Of a stretch of 39,239 bases of DNA, positions 15,792 to 24,032 are shown piece after piece. Numbering within the stretch: position 1 is the stretch's first letter; each line of letters begins with the position of its first letter. This DNA is from Candidatus Kryptoniota bacterium (GTDB lineage: Bacteria > Bacteroidota > Ignavibacteria > Kryptoniales > Kryptoniaceae). The notes beneath the pieces were generated by a model. The model had not been told where the DNA came from and ran no database searches. It saw nothing but the letters and a program-made list of their open reading frames with translations. The stretch spans positions 1-39,239 of the forward strand of contig CALJEK010000013.1 in NCBI GenBank assembly GCA_938074445.1. The letters are read 5' to 3'. The translations under genes and the position numbers were made by a program.

Positions 15792-16643
15792 ATGCGAATT
15801 ATCAAGAAAGTTAAGGAAATGCAAAAGGTTGCCGATGATTTGAGAAAAGAGGGTAAAATTATAGGTGTCGTCCCGACGATGGGTTATTTGCATGAAGGAC
15901 ATTTAAGCTTAATACGGCTTGCGAAGGAGAAAAGTGATGTTGTTATAACGACGATTTTTGTTAACCCATTACAATTTGCACCGCATGAAGATTATGATAG
16001 ATATCCGAGGGATTTTGAGAGAGATGTGACGCTTGCGCAATCCGTTGGATGCGATATAATTTTTTACCCAAGCGTTGAGGAAATGTACCCGGAGAATTTC
16101 CTGACTTATGTTGAAGTTGATAAATTAACAAAGGTTCTTGAGGGCGAATTTAGACCCACTCATTTTAGAGGTGTGACGACCGTCGTCGCGAAGCTTTTTA
16201 ATATAACTAAGCCTCATATCGCGGTCTTCGGACAAAAAGATGCTCAACAAGCGTTGATTATAAAGCAAATGGTCAGAGATTTGAATTTTGATATTGAAAT
16301 CATTGTCGCTCCGATTGTTCGTGAGCCCGATGGTCTTGCTATGAGTTCACGAAATGTATATCTTTCCGAAAGCGAAAGAAAAGATGCCACCGTTCTTTAT
16401 GAAAGTTTGAAACTTGCGGAGAAGTTGATCGGTGAGGGTGAGCGGAACCCTGAGGTTATACGTTTAAAGATGGAAGAACTTATAAAATCCAAACCAACTG
16501 CTAAAATTGATTATATTGCCATTGTCGAACCAAACACGCTCGAAACGGTTCAGGAGTTAATTGATGGTAACGAGTATTTAATAGCGCTTGCAGTTAGAAT
16601 TGGAAACACGAGATTGATTGATAATACACTTGTTAAGATATGA
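15792..16643 (+). CDS. panC: Pantothenate synthetase
   Basis: A 283-residue enzyme that condenses pantoate with beta-alanine through a pantoyl-adenylate, the last step of vitamin B5 synthesis. The nucleotidyltransferase HIGH-like site is VPTMGYLHEGHLSLI (26-40). FVNPLQF, the TTVVAKLFNI segment, FGQKDAQQALII (the ATP and pantoate site) and the KMSKS-equivalent LAMSSRNVYLS are all present and typical. The length is normal for the family. It is followed within 26 bases by panD, which supplies its beta-alanine substrate. No panB or panE is present in the window. Confidence 0.97.
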   Translation: MRIIKKVKEMQKVADDLRKEGKIIGVVPTMGYLHEGHLSLIRLAKEKSDVVITTIFVNPLQFAPHEDYDRYPRDFERDVTLAQSVGCDIIFYPSVEEMYPENFLTYVEVDKLTKVLEGEFRPTHFRGVTTVVAKLFNITKPHIAVFGQKDAQQALIIKQMVRDLNFDIEIIVAPIVREPDGLAMSSRNVYLSESERKDATVLYESLKLAEKLIGEGERNPEVIRLKMEELIKSKPTAKIDYIAIVEPNTLETVQELIDGNEYLIALAVRIGNTRLIDNTLVKI

Positions 16644-16669
16644 TTCTCAAATAAAGGTTGAAAATTTCA

Positions 16670-17059
16670 ATGACAATTTACCGCGAAATGTGCAAATCGA
16701 AAATTCACGGTGCTATCGTAACACAAGCTGAACTTTATTACGAGGGGAGCATAACGATCGATGAGGAACTTCTCGAGGTGGCTGAAATTTTACCTTATGA
16801 AAAAGTTCAGGTTGTAAACGTAAACAACGGCGCAAGATTTGAAACATATACTATCCCTGGTGAAAGAGGCTCTGGAATAATTTGTCTTAACGGACCTGCA
16901 GCACGGCTTGGGGCTGTGGGGGATCAGATAATTATCATATCTTACGCTCAATATCCCGAAGATATAGCTTCAACTCATAAACCCAAAGTCGTCATACTTG
17001 GTGAAGAAAATAAAATTAAGAAAGTCGTTTACGGAAGTATAGGTGAGGTTGTAAAGTAA
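16670..17059 (+). CDS. panD: Aspartate 1-decarboxylase (pyruvoyl enzyme)
   Basis: A 129-residue proenzyme that decarboxylates aspartate to beta-alanine for pantothenate. The self-cleavage site is Gly26-Ser27 in YYEGSITID; Ser27 becomes the pyruvoyl cofactor. Lys9 and the [19 protein letters not shown] and [13 protein letters not shown] segments are family-typical and closer to the Bacillus than the E. coli protein. I chose the ATG at 16670, which has an AAAGGTT ribosome site and gives [13 protein letters not shown], over the TTG at 16658. It sits directly after panC and before a sugar-nucleotide enzyme. Confidence 0.96.
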   Translation: MTIYREMCKSKIHGAIVTQAELYYEGSITIDEELLEVAEILPYEKVQVVNVNNGARFETYTIPGERGSGIICLNGPAARLGAVGDQIIIISYAQYPEDIASTHKPKVVILGEENKIKKVVYGSIGEVVK

Positions 17060-17078
17060 AAAACAGATGGAGAGTTAG

Positions 17079-17873
17079 ATGGAGAAACCTTTTTCTCACT
17101 ACAGGCATCCCCGCAATCTCGCAACTGTTATACTTGCAGCTGGTAAGGGGACAAGAATGAAAAGACCTGACATTGCGAAGGTGATGTTTTATCTTAACGG
17201 TGAGCCAATGATAAAAAATGTGGTTAATCTTGCTGTAAAAATTAACTCTGATAGAATAATTGTCGTGGTTGGACATTATAGAGATGTAGTTATGGATTAT
17301 GTAAAGCGAATTTCTTCATCTGTTGAGTTCGCAATCCAGGAAGAACAACTCGGAACGGGGCATGCGGTTATGCAAACGGAAGAAATTTTAAAGGATTTTA
17401 ATGGCGATGTCCTCGTTCTGTCTGGGGACGTTCCTCTTTTAACGGTGAAAACTATCAAAAAACTTTTAAATTATCACTATGAAACCAATGCTGTTGCGAC
17501 GGTTTTAACCGCTGAAGTTGAAGACCCAACCGGTTATGGTAGAATCATTAGGAACCCCGACGGGTCTGTTGATAGAATCGTTGAACATAAAGATGCAACT
17601 GAGGAGGAAAGGAGAATAAAGGAGATAAACTCTGGAATCTACGTTTTCCAGAAAAACTATCTCTTTGAAGCTTTGAAACACATCACCCCAAACAATGTGC
17701 AGGGTGAATATTATCTGACGGATGTTTTCTTTTATTTCTCTCATCACAATATGAAAATTTCGGCTTTGAAAGCTGAAAATTGGGACGAAATTCATGGCAT
17801 AAACACGATTGAACAGCTCGAAAAAGCAAGGGAAATCCTCGAGCGCAGAAAACAACTTGGCTTTGAAGAGTGA
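17079..17873 (+). CDS. GlmU-like nucleotidyltransferase without acetyltransferase domain
   Basis: A 264-residue NTP-transferase of the GlmU N-terminal type, predicted to make a UDP- or other NDP-amino sugar from a sugar-1-phosphate. Motifs are VILAAGKGTRMK (18-29) with the later catalytic Lys in IAKVMF, EEQLGTGHAVMQ (88-99), LSGDVPLL (111-118), TGYGRIIR, EINSGIYVF and EYYLTDV. Bifunctional GlmU is about 450 residues and carries a left-handed beta-helix acetyltransferase half; that half is absent here and the gene simply ends in a charged helix. It may be a separate uridylyltransferase working with an acetyltransferase encoded elsewhere, or a related enzyme for another sugar. It is 19 bases after panD and overlaps the next start by one base (TGATG). 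Confidence 0.85.
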   Translation: MEKPFSHYRHPRNLATVILAAGKGTRMKRPDIAKVMFYLNGEPMIKNVVNLAVKINSDRIIVVVGHYRDVVMDYVKRISSSVEFAIQEEQLGTGHAVMQTEEILKDFNGDVLVLSGDVPLLTVKTIKKLLNYHYETNAVATVLTAEVEDPTGYGRIIRNPDGSVDRIVEHKDATEEERRIKEINSGIYVFQKNYLFEALKHITPNNVQGEYYLTDVFFYFSHHNMKISALKAENWDEIHGINTIEQLEKAREILERRKQLGFEE

Positions 17874-18520
17874 TGAAAAAGTTCGGGGTAATTATAGTCT
17901 TTCTTTCAATTTTACTCGCTTTGCTTCTCTTCATCTTGGTTAAAAAGAAACAGGAGTTTATAGAATCTGAGAAAGCGAATGCACCTTACACTGTTGAATA
18001 TGTTAAAAATTTACTTTTTAATTCGAGTTTCGAGCTCGGAGATTGGAATAGGGCAAAGGGATGGATTTTTGAAAGTTCAAGTAAAAAGGTTTATTTCGAG
18101 AGGGATGTTATTGAGAAATTCGATGGGAAGTTTACAGCAAACATAACCTCCGAAGACTCTTTCGCAAGGGCATTCCTTGTTCAGGAGATTAAAGATTTCC
18201 CGAGGGAGAAAAAATTTATTCTCTACGGTGCTGTTAAAACTTACGGTGTTGATACAGCATTTCTGAGGATCGAGGTTTACGATACATTGGGTGTTTTGAA
18301 ATCTTTTAATTCGACAGATTTTCTAAACGGAACGAACGATTGGAAAGTTTATACTTGTGCTGTTATTGTCGGAAAAGATGTTGAAAAGATAAAAGTTAAG
18401 TGTGTTCTGTTTGGTATAGGAAGAGCGTGGTTTGATGATGTTGAGCTTGTCGCTGTAAAATATGAAGAAAAAGATTATCCGTTTTGGTGGAGATATTGGA
18501 CAAGACAATTTACGAAGTGA
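17873..18520 (+). CDS. Membrane-anchored protein with carbohydrate-binding-module-like beta-sandwich
   Basis: A 215-residue protein with an N-terminal hydrophobic segment (residues 4-23, IIVFLSILLALLLFILV) flanked by lysines. No clear signal-peptidase site is visible, so it is probably a signal anchor. The rest looks like a CBM4/9-type jelly roll: LLFNSSFELGDWNRAKGWIF, FDGKFTANITSE, a YGAVKTYGVDTAFLRIEVYDTLGV stretch and the closing RAWFDDVELVAVKY, a phrase typical of these modules. The C-terminus YPFWWRYWTRQF is strongly aromatic. It could bind cell-wall or surface sugar in the periplasm; this is a fold-level guess. It is coupled to the upstream nucleotidyltransferase by a TGATG junction and lies three bases before the methyltransferase gene. 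Confidence 0.65.
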   Translation: MKKFGVIIVFLSILLALLLFILVKKKQEFIESEKANAPYTVEYVKNLLFNSSFELGDWNRAKGWIFESSSKKVYFERDVIEKFDGKFTANITSEDSFARAFLVQEIKDFPREKKFILYGAVKTYGVDTAFLRIEVYDTLGVLKSFNSTDFLNGTNDWKVYTCAVIVGKDVEKIKVKCVLFGIGRAWFDDVELVAVKYEEKDYPFWWRYWTRQFTK

Positions 18521-18523
18521 AGG

Positions 18524-19693
18524 ATGGGACAGGTTATTTTAAGAAAGGATGGGGACAAAAGAATTTTAAAGGGGCACCTTTGGATTTTTAGTAACGAGAT
18601 AAAAGAGATAAAGGGTAATCCTAAAATTGGCGATATTGTAGATGTTTACCAGTATAACGGAAAGTTTTTTGGAATCGGTTTTTTCAATCCCCATTCCCTC
18701 ATCTCGGTGAGGTTGTTAAGTCTGGAGAGAACTGAAATTGGTTATAACTTTTTTAGGGAAAGGATTTCAAATGCTTACAGATATAGAAAAATTCTCTATC
18801 CTGATTCAGAAACTTTTAGGCTCGTTCACGGCGAAAGTGATTTTCTGCCAGGTCTTGTTGTAGATAAGTATAATGATTTGTTGGCAGTTCAGACATTTTC
18901 GTATGGGATGGACATGAGATTAAATTTAATTTGCGATGTTCTTGAAGATTTGTTCAAGCCAGCTGGAATAGTTGAAAGAAATGAATCCCCGCTTAGGGAG
19001 ATTGAAGGTTTGGAAAATAGAAAGGGAATTTTACGGGGTAATGTCAAGGAGACGATCTTTGAGGATGATGGTGTTAAGTTTAAAATTGATCTGCTTTCGG
19101 GACAAAAGACAGGTTTTTATCTTGATCAAAGAGAAAATAGAAAAGTTGTGAGAAGATTCGCAAAAGGTAAAAGAGTTCTTGATTGTTTTACGAATGAGGG
19201 GGGATTTGCATTGCACTGCGCTTATACGGGGGCTGAAAGTGTTGTTGGGATAGATGTTTCAAACGTGGCGATTGAAAAGGCAAGAGCGAACGCTGATTTA
19301 AATAATCTAAAAAATGTGGAATTTGAAGTCGCCGATGTTTTCGATAAACTTCGAGAATATCTAAACAGGAATGAAAAATTTGACATCGTTATACTTGATC
19401 CACCATCATTTACAAAAACAAAGAGAATGGTGAGGTCGGCTCTTTCAGGATACCGCGAGATAAATTCAACAGCGATGAAAATTCTTAACCCCGGTGGCAT
19501 CCTTGCTACTGCATCGTGCTCGCATCACATTGACGATGAAATGTTTATGAATGTTATTATCGAAAGTTCAATTATGGCAAAGAAAAAAATTAGATTGGTG
19601 GAGTGGAGAGGGGCATCTCCAGACCATCCTGTTTTACCATCGATGCCAGAGACAAAATATCTCAAGTTCGGAATTTTCCAAGTGATTGATTAA
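18524..19693 (+). CDS. Class I SAM-dependent rRNA methyltransferase, RlmI/RlmK-like
   Basis: A 389-residue enzyme with an N-terminal PUA domain (about 1-75, starting VILRKDGDKRILKGHLWIFSNEI) and a central EEHEE-like region (for example ESDFLPGLVVDKYND). The Rossmann methyltransferase fold carries SAM motifs VLDCFTNEGGFALHCA, GIDVSNVAIEKA, IVILDPPSFTK and the catalytic-Cys segment LATASCSHHI. This matches the RlmI family that forms 5-methylcytosine in 23S rRNA; the exact position cannot be told from sequence. The stop codon TAA (19691-19693) shares its bases with the convergent amidase stop (19690-19692), so there is no space for a terminator between the two operons. Confidence 0.9.
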   Translation: MGQVILRKDGDKRILKGHLWIFSNEIKEIKGNPKIGDIVDVYQYNGKFFGIGFFNPHSLISVRLLSLERTEIGYNFFRERISNAYRYRKILYPDSETFRLVHGESDFLPGLVVDKYNDLLAVQTFSYGMDMRLNLICDVLEDLFKPAGIVERNESPLREIEGLENRKGILRGNVKETIFEDDGVKFKIDLLSGQKTGFYLDQRENRKVVRRFAKGKRVLDCFTNEGGFALHCAYTGAESVVGIDVSNVAIEKARANADLNNLKNVEFEVADVFDKLREYLNRNEKFDIVILDPPSFTKTKRMVRSALSGYREINSTAMKILNPGGILATASCSHHIDDEMFMNVIIESSIMAKKKIRLVEWRGASPDHPVLPSMPETKYLKFGIFQVID

Positions 19694-21099
19694 TCATCTA
19701 TCGGTGGTCTCTTGAGGTGCCAATCAGTTCTATCTTGATAAGCGTTAGCGATTTGGATTAGTATCTTTTCGCTGAGCGCTTTTCCCATAAATTGAATTGA
19801 TGTTGGCAAATTATTCTGTCCAAATCCATTTGGCAAGCATATTGCTGGGACACCTGCTGCGTTTCCCGCAGGAATTAAAGCCGGACCCCCGCTTACACCA
19901 GGGTAAGCCTTATCGAAGTCAACCCCGATCGGATATGCAACGCTTGCCCTTGTAGGAGCGACAATTGCATCGTATTTTGACAGAAATTCCTCAAGCGCCT
20001 TTCGCATTTTCTTTCTTAATCTCATTGCATTTAGATATTCAACTGCTGAAACTTGGAGCATTGAGTATCCACCAACTTTATCTCGCTTATTTTTCAGTTC
20101 TAAAATTTTTCCTGACATTATTAAATCATAAAATGCACTTGCACCTTCAGCGTCAATAATCGTCCCGACGACAGCTCCCCATGGATAGTTAGGAAATTCA
20201 ACATCGTATTCAAGCGTTGCAAATTCAGATATGACTTTTAATGATTCTTCGAAGTTCTGCTTCACTTCAGGTTGTGCTTTGTCGGTTGTACCTTTGATCA
20301 CTCCAATTTTAAGTTTTTGCTTTGGTAATGATTTTGAGGAATATTTGAACTCGGTTTTAATAGTTGTTTCATCGTTTGGGTCGTATCCTGCAATTGCGGA
20401 CAAAACTATGCCACAATCATCCGCTGTCCTGCACATTGGACCAAGTTTATCAAGCGTCCATGATAAAGCCATTGCCCCATATCTACTTACAAGCCCGTAA
20501 GTTGGTCTAAGACCTGTAATTCCGCAAAATGCTGATGGAGTTAAGATTGAGCCAGAAGTTTCTGAACCTATAGCGAAAGCCACAAGTCCAGCTGAAACAG
20601 CAGCGCCTGGACCGCTTGATGAGCCACCGCTCCAAAAATTTAGGTTCCATGGGTTTCTTCCGGGACCTGTAAATGATGCATCCGCATCGTCATAGCCCAT
20701 TCCCCCAGCAAGTTCAACCATAGAAAGTTTCGCAACGAGAATTGCACCCGCGTTGTAAAGTTTTTTTATAACGGTTGCATCGTAATTAAAAACTTGGTTT
20801 CTGTATGGTTCAGCTCCCCATGTCGTCGGAATCCCTTGCGTTGCAAGCAAGTCTTTAGCACCAAACGGTATGCCATGAAGCAATCCTCGATATTTACCAG
20901 ACATTATTTCTTTTTCAGCTTGCTTTGCCTGTTTAAGTGCGAGTTCCTCAGTTATAGTCACAACGGCACCAAGTTTTTCTCCATACTTTTTTAACCTTTC
21001 GATGTAAATTTTCGTCAATTCAACGGGCGAAATTTTTCTCGTCCTTATAAGTGTTGATAGTTGACGAATTGAGGCAAATGCGATATCTTTTTCAGTCAT
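19690..21099 (-). CDS. Amidase signature family enzyme
   Basis: A 469-residue amidase with the Ser-cisSer-Lys triad: Lys82 in GIPFGAKDLL, cis-Ser160 in WSGGSSSGPGAAV and nucleophile Ser184 in GSETSGSILTPSAFCG. It hydrolyses a carboxamide, but the substrate is unknown. GatA (the Glu-tRNA amidotransferase subunit) is less likely: GatA's DTGGSIRxPA and SSLDQVGP are here ETSGSILTPSA and SWTLDKLGP, and no gatB or gatC is nearby. I chose the ATG at 21099 (MTEKDIAFAS), which has a GGAG ribosome site that lies inside the end of the upstream small gene. An extended 16-codon version would read back into that gene. It is the third gene of a minus-strand operon with a twin-arginine-signal protein and a DUF362 protein. 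Confidence 0.9.
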   Translation of the reverse strand: MTEKDIAFASIRQLSTLIRTRKISPVELTKIYIERLKKYGEKLGAVVTITEELALKQAKQAEKEIMSGKYRGLLHGIPFGAKDLLATQGIPTTWGAEPYRNQVFNYDATVIKKLYNAGAILVAKLSMVELAGGMGYDDADASFTGPGRNPWNLNFWSGGSSSGPGAAVSAGLVAFAIGSETSGSILTPSAFCGITGLRPTYGLVSRYGAMALSWTLDKLGPMCRTADDCGIVLSAIAGYDPNDETTIKTEFKYSSKSLPKQKLKIGVIKGTTDKAQPEVKQNFEESLKVISEFATLEYDVEFPNYPWGAVVGTIIDAEGASAFYDLIMSGKILELKNKRDKVGGYSMLQVSAVEYLNAMRLRKKMRKALEEFLSKYDAIVAPTRASVAYPIGVDFDKAYPGVSGGPALIPAGNAAGVPAICLPNGFGQNNLPTSIQFMGKALSEKILIQIANAYQDRTDWHLKRPPIDD

Positions 21100-21101
21100 T
21101 T

Positions 21102-21389
21102 TTAATCTCCGCTTTTTACTTGAAATTTGAAGTCCGGCTCTTCCCAATTTGAAAGTTTATAACTTAACAAGATGTTTTTTCGCCTTACATTTGCCTCAAT
21201 ATCTTCAGCTACCATCTTCAATTGGTCTTCGGATAGTTTTTCACCATACTTGAACTTGATTATTTCAATAAGTTTTCGGGCTTCCTCATCGTTTCCTTCA
21301 CTCTGGTTTGAAATTTTTGGACCCCTTATGAAACCTAATGCTGGAAAGGAAGCAGCAATTTTGAGAAATTTTCTTCTTTTGATTTTCAT
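21102..21389 (-). CDS. Small protein with twin-arginine (Tat) signal sequence
   Basis: A 95-residue protein starting MKIKRRKFLKIAASFPALGF, which fits the twin-arginine consensus (RRKFLK) followed by a weakly hydrophobic stretch. After residue 30 it is a charged, helical domain (EEARKLIEIIKFKYGEKLSEDQLKMVAEDIEANVRR) ending NWEEPDFKFQV. I do not recognise a named family. The stop codon is two bases before the amidase ATG, and the amidase ribosome site is inside this gene, so the two are made together. The amidase has no signal peptide. The small protein might therefore carry it through the Tat pore as a hitchhiker partner, or act as a periplasmic subunit. That is an inference from gene order. 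Confidence 0.75.
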   Translation of the reverse strand: MKIKRRKFLKIAASFPALGFIRGPKISNQSEGNDEEARKLIEIIKFKYGEKLSEDQLKMVAEDIEANVRRKNILLSYKLSNWEEPDFKFQVKSGD

Positions 21390-21404
21390 CTTCTTTTCTC
21401 CTTT

Positions 21405-22496
21405 TTAATCGGTTGAATAATTTTCGAACAATTTCCCCCACTTTGATTCTTTTCTCAATTTTTCTTGAATTTTTTTCCCCTTCAAGGGCCACCAAATAAA
21501 ATCGTGGTAAAAATATGAACCAAAGACAAAAACATAAACAAGCGGTGTTCTAAAGAATAAATACTGTATCCCCTTTAGAGGTCCAAACCAAAGTATGTCG
21601 CCAACTTTGCTTGCCAAATTATCCCCAACGAAAAATTTTAAATTTACATTTGATATGTCCTCGCCCACAATCTCTATTTCTCTTGGATCGCCAACCCCAA
21701 GTCCAGCTTCGTGAGCAAGACGAATATATTTTATGTCCATCGGGTCAAATCCCATCATCTTTGCCGAAACTGAATCAATTGCAACTTGATCCGCACTTGC
21801 AAGTATGTAGTCTGTTTCAACTGGGGTCATCGTTCTTGGTCCGGGACCATTTCCAGCTACTGTCCCATCCATAACTGCAAATATTCCTGTATGAATTTCC
21901 TTTTGAATTGCGAGCAAATCAACAAGTGTTTCATGTATCCAAGTGTGGGTGTAATGTCTTCTTGTATTTAAAAGACCGCCAAAGGCGTTCTTCATCGCCC
22001 CTGTCGTGGTGGTGTATATGTGCGTTTTCATAGTCGGGAGGTGAACGATGTTTTTGCCGATGAAAAATTCGGGTATGTGTATTCCATCAGGATAAATCTT
22101 ATTTAGAGCGAGCATCTTGTGTTTTGGCTCATAAGGAATCCATTTTATGTCGGTTTCAACGAAATTATATTTCTCTTCAACTTTATACTTTTTGTAGATT
22201 GGCTCAAGTTTGTTTAATTTTATGCCTTTAAATGGATTTGTGACAACCGTATTGTTGTGCACAGCAACAAGTTTATCAAAGCCAGAATTTTTCAGGGCAA
22301 TTATTACCCCTTCAAGTTGCCATGGTGTTGTATTTGAACTTAAATAAGGAAAGTGCCAAGATATGTTGTCTTTTAAAATCGTAACGGAGTTTTTATCGAT
22401 AAATTTTTCAAATTCAGCAAGCTTCATCAATTTCTCTATATCCTGTAGGACTGTCTCGGGTTTTGTCTTTAGAACTGCTACCTTGGATCGGGGCAT
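21405..22496 (-). CDS. DUF362 domain-containing protein
   Basis: A 363-residue protein of the DUF362 family. Characteristic pieces are DNISWHFPYLSSNTTPWQLEGVI (about 42-64), the HLPTMKTH...TTGAMKNAFGG block (about 151-172), FAVMDGTVAGNGPGPRTM and VAIDSVSAKMMGFDP. No ferredoxin-type cysteine cluster, which some members carry, is present. The C-terminal 60 residues include a hydrophobic stretch (TPLVYVFVFGSYFYHDFIWW) that could sit in the membrane. The biochemical role of the family is not established. Genomic partners here are a Tat-signal protein and an amidase, 15 bases downstream. The ATG is close to a divergent promoter region shared with the MFS transporter. Confidence 0.88.
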   Translation of the reverse strand: MPRSKVAVLKTKPETVLQDIEKLMKLAEFEKFIDKNSVTILKDNISWHFPYLSSNTTPWQLEGVIIALKNSGFDKLVAVHNNTVVTNPFKGIKLNKLEPIYKKYKVEEKYNFVETDIKWIPYEPKHKMLALNKIYPDGIHIPEFFIGKNIVHLPTMKTHIYTTTTGAMKNAFGGLLNTRRHYTHTWIHETLVDLLAIQKEIHTGIFAVMDGTVAGNGPGPRTMTPVETDYILASADQVAIDSVSAKMMGFDPMDIKYIRLAHEAGLGVGDPREIEIVGEDISNVNLKFFVGDNLASKVGDILWFGPLKGIQYLFFRTPLVYVFVFGSYFYHDFIWWPLKGKKIQEKLRKESKWGKLFENYSTD

Positions 22497-22514
22497 GGTG
22501 AATTTTTTGTTTTT

Positions 22515-22543
22515 AATATAAACCTAAATCGTTAAAAATTCAA
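22515..22543 (-). promoter_or_regulatory. Promoter of the DUF362-Tat-amidase operon
   Basis: On the minus strand TTGAAT (complement of 22538-22543) is followed after 17 bases by TATATT (complement of 22515-22520). The predicted start of transcription is about 12 bases before the DUF362 ATG. It lies back to back with the MFS promoter. Confidence 0.4.
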
Positions 22544-22544
22544 G

Positions 22545-22577
22545 GTTGTTTTTAGCAGATATTTATTCGTAAATTTG
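22545..22577 (+). promoter_or_regulatory. Bacteroidota-type promoter of the MFS transporter gene
   Basis: GTTG (22545-22548), 21 bases, then TAAATTTG (22570-22577), an exact match to the -7 consensus TAnnTTTG. Predicted leader length is about 18 bases before the ATG at 22601. Confidence 0.5.
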
Positions 22578-22600
22578 GCAAAAAATAAAAGCACGTCTTT

Positions 22601-23968
22601 ATGACCTTGGATATAGATTTGTCTCGGCGTGGAATGAAATATTCAATCGTTGAAGGGATATTCGCAACGATTTTTATTGCCCTTTCAACGGGTGCATTTC
22701 TTATCGGATATGCTTTGATGCTTGGGGCAAAGGAGCTTGTTATCGGGATAATTGGTGCTATACCTTTTGTTTCACAGACGATGCAAATTTTGGGGGCTTA
22801 TCTTTTAAGAAAATATAAAAGTCCACGAAGGATTGGAATAGTTGCAAGCGTTTTAAATCGCTGGATTTGGGTCGTTTTGATTTTTTTGCCTTTTTTAAAT
22901 CTCAGCGACCGGACAAAAATTTTAATTTTTCTACTCGTTCTTTTTATTTCCTCCTCTTTTGGAAGCGTGCTTGCAAACGTTTGGACAACTTGGATTGGTG
23001 AAATCGTTCCACGAAGCGTTTGGGGGAGATACTTTGGGCAAAGAACTGCTTATACCAATGTTGTGAATATTGTGGTCTTTTTTGTTTCAGCGTTTATACT
23101 TGACCATTTGAAAAGAAGCGATATAAAAACTGGCTATTTTGTCATTACATCGATTTGTTTTCTTAGCGGTGTTATCACAACATTTTTATTTAGGTGTCAT
23201 CCCGATGTTGAAATTAACATCAACAATGAAAATTCCTTGGCGGATGAGGTTTTAAAACCTTTAAAGGATAGAAGTTTCCGCAGGTTTATTTTATTTTTCG
23301 CGCAGTGGAATTTTTCCGTTGGACTTTCTGCTTCTTTTATGTCATTCCATATGTTAAAGAATTTGAAGGTTGACTTCTCAACCATTGCTATTTTTAACAT
23401 GATCACTATGGGGATCAATATTTTTATCCTACGATGGTGGGGGAAGTTAATTGATAAATTTGGTGCTAAAAATGTTTTAATGTTCAATGCTTCAAACATC
23501 GCTTATATCCCTGTGTTATGGCTTCTTGCGACGCCAGATTTCTTGCTTCCCCTTTATCTGGATGCAATACTCACAGGTATAGCGTGGAGCGGATTTAACC
23601 TTGCTGCATTTAATATCCCACTTTCAAAAGCACCAAGAGAAAACCGCTCGTCTTATGTTGCGGTATTATCAATATTTTCTGGATTTGGTTATTTGACAGC
23701 ATCAACTCTTGCTGGATATATCGCAACTTTATTCAAGGATTTTTCTGTTGAGATATTCGGTCTAAAATTTGTAAATCTTCACATACTATTTTTTCTCTCG
23801 TTTATTTTAAGGATTATAAGTGCGTTGGTGTTATTGAGAATGCCCGAGCCTGAGGAAAGACCATTTTTTGCTATGGTTGATTATATAAGTTCAGCAATTT
23901 ATAGGGTTTTCGCAACCTTTGGAGGTATCACATCTGTTTCAAAGGCGGAGAATGAAGTTCGGGAATAA
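22601..23968 (+). CDS. Major facilitator superfamily transporter
   Basis: A 455-residue inner-membrane protein with about 12 hydrophobic helices in two halves joined by a polar central loop (about 205-225, with a NINNENSLADEVLKPLKDRSFRR stretch). The cytoplasmic loop between helices 2 and 3 has LRKYKSPRRIGI, a form of the family's basic loop, and the equivalent loop in the second half is WGKLIDKFGAKNVLM. A WTTWIGEIVPRSVWGRYFGQR segment after helix 4 is typical of one MFS branch often found in Bacteroidota and thermophiles. Substrate cannot be inferred. It is transcribed away from the DUF362 operon. The next gene, asnS, starts 64 bases later. Confidence 0.88.
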   Translation: MTLDIDLSRRGMKYSIVEGIFATIFIALSTGAFLIGYALMLGAKELVIGIIGAIPFVSQTMQILGAYLLRKYKSPRRIGIVASVLNRWIWVVLIFLPFLNLSDRTKILIFLLVLFISSSFGSVLANVWTTWIGEIVPRSVWGRYFGQRTAYTNVVNIVVFFVSAFILDHLKRSDIKTGYFVITSICFLSGVITTFLFRCHPDVEININNENSLADEVLKPLKDRSFRRFILFFAQWNFSVGLSASFMSFHMLKNLKVDFSTIAIFNMITMGINIFILRWWGKLIDKFGAKNVLMFNASNIAYIPVLWLLATPDFLLPLYLDAILTGIAWSGFNLAAFNIPLSKAPRENRSSYVAVLSIFSGFGYLTASTLAGYIATLFKDFSVEIFGLKFVNLHILFFLSFILRIISALVLLRMPEPEERPFFAMVDYISSAIYRVFATFGGITSVSKAENEVRE

Positions 23969-24032
23969 AATTGTTTTTTCTTTGTGCTTTTTTTAATTTC
24001 AATTCAAATCAAAACAAAATTTTATAAACAGC

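Noticed and set aside
19690..21099. The amidase as GatA of the Glu-tRNA amidotransferase
   Set aside because: The conserved GatA sequences around the nucleophile and the SSLDQ segment are replaced, gatB and gatC are absent nearby, and an AsnRS gene is present.
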